From Choristocarpus tenellus KU-1152 (Eukaryota > Phaeophyceae), in NCBI GenBank assembly GCA_964200185.2, contig CAXNAD020000242.1, positions 1-23,473 of the forward strand: DNA of 23,473 nt, written 5' to 3'. The notes below the pieces were generated by a model. It saw only the letters and a list, made by a program, of their open reading frames with translations. It searched no databases and had not been told where the DNA came from. A program made the position numbers and the translations under genes. Below are positions 20,442 to 23,473 of the stretch, one piece after another (the stretch's first letter is position 1; the number at the start of each line of letters is the position of its first letter).

Positions 20442-21906
20442 ATGTCTATCTATCACACTCCCTCTGGCATGTCACTCATCGGTCAAGAAGCTCTTTGCTC
20501 CGTCAACCTTGCGCTTCCACCACGTATGTTAATTGATTTGTTGCCCTATCTGTGTTCTATCCCTCGACCGCGATTCCAATTTTTTTCTCCAGAAATGGGG
20601 AGGATTAAAAGAAAGGAAAAAAACGTATTATATGGATTCATGCTACCACACAATAGTTGTTTCATGCAGTCCCACTACAACGACCTGATTTTTTATTAAC
20701 CTCAGTTAACGACCGATCTTGGGTGACCGTCCATTAAACAGAATGCTGAAGGTTTTTTTCTGAATGTTCAATAACAGTGGAATATTTCTATCTTATATAT
20801 ATATGATGATCATAGTGGTGTTCATAAAGGAAGTAGTCTGAACTTTGCTTCAACCAACCCTGGAAACGAAAATCAACGTCCAGTCAGTCCAAACAGTTAT
20901 TATTTATTCCGAAAAAAATGTGAATTTGAAGAAAAATACAACTCTCTCATCCAACAAACAGTGACCCATTGTGGACGTCTACACTAGTAAGTACAGCTTG
21001 CTACTACTACTCCAAAGAACTAAATACACAACATCACGCTAGGTGTAGCACCACTTCTTTGGAGTTACCTTGTCCTTACTTACAACGGAATATTTAGTTG
21101 TATGATGTTTTCTCTGACATAAAGGCGATGGTACAATTATATTTGTAAAGTAGTACAGGCAGGAAGTGCTACTACCACAACGAGCTGAATGTGGTACACC
21201 AATTCAATAGGCATAAGATATGTGGCAGAGTGGGAAGTCCTACAGGCAGTAGATGACTACTGAATTTAGCAAGAGAAACCACAATGTTAGTAATAATAAG
21301 TCTAACATAACATGTATATTGTTGAGCAATACGCCTTACATCAACCCATCTAACTCTCCAATCCACATCCCCAGGAAATAGTTTTTTTTTGTCAAATTAA
21401 ACTTTGTGTTCTAGTACACTCTGGCTATATTTGTACCCTGCTGTGGAAGAGCTCTGCGTCTCTGGTGATACCCTTGAGATTGCATTAAGTCAGGCTCTTG
21501 TTGTTGTAAATATGGCAGTACAATCCTTGAACTGTCCGTACCATGGTAATATTAAACAAATAATATTTACCCACCCGCACAATCTTCTTACATATTCTTC
21601 CCATAAAACAGTATTCGGCACACGCATGCTTTTGCAAGACATCGTCTTTGTCATCTCATTCACTTGTTGTCCGTGGAGGATGTACATCATGCTTCAACAA
21701 AACAGCAACACACACCAACTGGAGCCATTACAACAAGATTGAACCGCTGGAGTCTGAGGGGGTTGCTCCCAGCTTCAAGTTGACGCAGCAGTATGTATAC
21801 CTTTAGGAAAATGAGCGATCGTGGCTGGCTGTGTTACGAGGAAGCATTTTTTTTTTCAACATTGCTTTCTATGTCCGTCAGCAAGGAGAAAGGCACCCTG
21901 CAATGA
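20442..21906 (+). CDS. Tentative five-exon gene for a small protein (115 residues) of unknown function
   Basis: Five open segments with GT-AG borders and agreeing phases join into one frame: 20442-20523 (ATG; donor gtatgt), 20962-20986 (25-base micro-exon; donor gtaagt), 21415-21545, 21706-21790 (donor gtatgt) and 21882-21906 (stop TGA). They total 348 nt, an exact multiple of three. The last two introns (160 and 91 bases) are short and the final one has a strong pyrimidine tract. The product has a helix-like stretch (YPAVEELCVSGDTLEIALSQ) and a C-terminal part reading NWSHYNKIEPLESEGVAPSF. I recognise no family. The three 3' exons are better supported than the first two; the micro-exon in particular is inferred mainly from phase. 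Upstream exons could exist, since the frame is open back to 20352. Confidence 0.33.
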
Positions 21907-23473
21907 AATTGCCTGCAGATAGCACCGAATCATATGAAGATATACCAGCAATGAGGGACAGTCCTTCGCCATTCCCAATAATGGACAGCATCAACAAATA
22001 TTAGAATAACCGAATTAAAGTGATAAAATATGAGTAAGTAGTAAGCTAAGTCATGGCCTGTAGTAGATCATACGCGACACCTGCTTCAAGGGATATTTAA
22101 GTAATGAAGGTTTGTTCTCGCTCAAGATGTGGAATTATTATCGAAAATGGATCCTTGACAACAGTCATGAAAATGCGTTGGCAGAACACAAAATAGGCAG
22201 TCTTCTAGCACAAAGATTCGCAGAAGTCTTGTTCAAAGCAACTGGGCTTGGTTGGCCCGCCAATTTGGGGTCTGATCTATCTATCCACAGCACAGACCTA
22301 CCCCTCTCTAGGCCAACAGATTAGGTGGGAAGGAATTTGGACAGAGTTGGGGGCTTAACTACCCCAGCACTATACATTGGTGCTGCATGTCTGCACCCAC
22401 CTATCTACCACAGTCGTTGCCACAGCAACACCAACTCCTTCCCTCAACAAAACTACACCAGGCATGACCTACCCCATGATGGACCCGTATTTGTCTTCTT
22501 TTCCAATGTTCCGTGTCACTGTCCAAAATAGAGTTTTGCTTTCAAGATACAAACTTTTAGTTTAAACTGTGGAGTTTAGTGATCCATGTTCAATGGTGGA
22601 CAAGATATTTTTTTTATACATGGTCGTGTGAAGGAACTGTATAAAACGAAATCATTACGTTGCTTTTACTATTCTTGTCTTTACTCTAGTCGGGGTATCA
22701 TCCCGACCTGTTGTCAGAGGCACTACACACTGCACTACGTCTCATGCTGCTACTGCTTTTTAACTGTTGCACTACGACCAATTGCACTGCCTCCATCCCT
22801 GCCATGCTACTTGCGCGTTGGCTTCGTCAATTCACAGCTCATTGCTCAATCTTCTCCTTTGAATCTTGTACTGGACCCACCTCGAAGTTTGCTCGGTCCA
22901 GCGTTTTTGTGATATAGTGACAGACAGAATAGTGTAGGTGTACAATCCGTTGTCCTTGACAATTGAAATTGGATAATTGAACCAGGTTTCCGTGAAAAGA
23001 AGTCTGGCGCCGAAGGGGCATCCCAAAAAGGGGACCTGTCCCTGACATGGTGTAAGTAATAAAATCATTCTGTCAGTATCTCATTGTTTCTTCTTGTTTG
23101 TTTGCAGAGTAGGGCGATGCCATGACGACTGTAGTTACGTACACTGATTTTTCTGGTACGAGCGAATTCAACACACAAGGACTACTACTCTGAACAATGC
23201 ACGTCCCAAGTTAGAGATGTTTGAAGTATTGTGTAGTCCAACTACTACTAATACTACTTGGTAGTTTGTAGAGTGGAGGATGACATCGAAACCACACAAC
23301 AGAACGATACACCTCTTCATATATATTAACCGATCAATTTGAACACATCTTGAGAGCCTGAGTACCTCGGGTGTCGCTGTGTTGTGTCACATGGCGCAAT
23401 GAACAGCCTCTCACCAAAATCGAGTATGGAGCATACTATGGAGGATGGGTTTGACCCAAAATGGTGCGCGGAA
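21907..23473. other. 3' end of window, no confident gene
   Basis: This stretch follows the tentative small gene. A 70-codon plus-strand ORF at 22112-22324 and a segment from 22690 onward are the only protein-like pieces. The latter begins after a CTCTAG acceptor and reads GYHPDLLSEALHTALRLMLL in one frame, but two other frames are also open for a while and no convincing donor is seen. Short CTA/ACT triplet runs occur near 23240-23260. Nothing here is recognised. Confidence 0.35.

Noticed and set aside
21883-22004. Open frame of about 40 codons continuing past the stop of the tentative small gene
   Set aside because: The phase required does not match the preceding exon, whose corresponding frame is closed by a TGA; a frame of this length is expected by chance.

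Overview
This is eukaryotic nuclear DNA from an intron-rich organism, probably a protist. The central gene breaks into 29 short exons separated by 28 introns, all GT-AG, and I see no operons or bacterial signals. The organism cannot be named from the window. The best clue is the central gene: a single-chain pyrophosphate-type phosphofructokinase with a beta-like half followed by an alpha-like half. From general knowledge this beta-alpha fusion is the apicomplexan arrangement, whereas plants keep the subunits separate. An alveolate (apicomplexan or chromerid relative) is therefore a reasonable guess, not a conclusion. The uniform GT donors argue against a dinoflagellate.

Layout. 1-1862: no confident gene. 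1863-2765 (+): the last two exons of a TBC (Rab-GAP) domain gene that resembles the C-terminus of TBC1D13; its upstream exons were not found. 2766-3682: convergent 3' region. 3683-4570 (-): a 295-codon single-exon ORF of unknown function. 4571-5209: the spacer between this ORF and the PFP gene, which start in opposite directions. 5210-18604 (+): the PFP gene, 3,564 nt of coding sequence giving 1,187 residues, with introns of 122-994 nt (mean about 350). 18605-23473: mostly non-coding, with a tentative five-exon small gene (20442-21906, +) and isolated exon candidates.

Biology. In the PFP, the N-terminal half keeps the PPi-type phosphoryl-donor motif (GGDDS), the catalytic TIDGD loop and the fructose-6-phosphate motifs (MGR, PEG, YEGR). 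The C-terminal half is a clear homologue but has lost most of these residues (GGNTT, TISGG, MGQ). It therefore looks like a built-in pseudo-enzyme or regulatory domain, a covalent version of the plant PFP catalytic/regulatory pair. The TBC protein would act on small Rab GTPases in membrane traffic, and nothing links it functionally to the PFP.

The most interesting points are the fused active/pseudo-active enzyme, the contrast in intron phase between its two halves together with one intron at the same aligned position in both, and the unrecognised genes either side of it. All splice sites were read by eye; no transcript or homology search was available.
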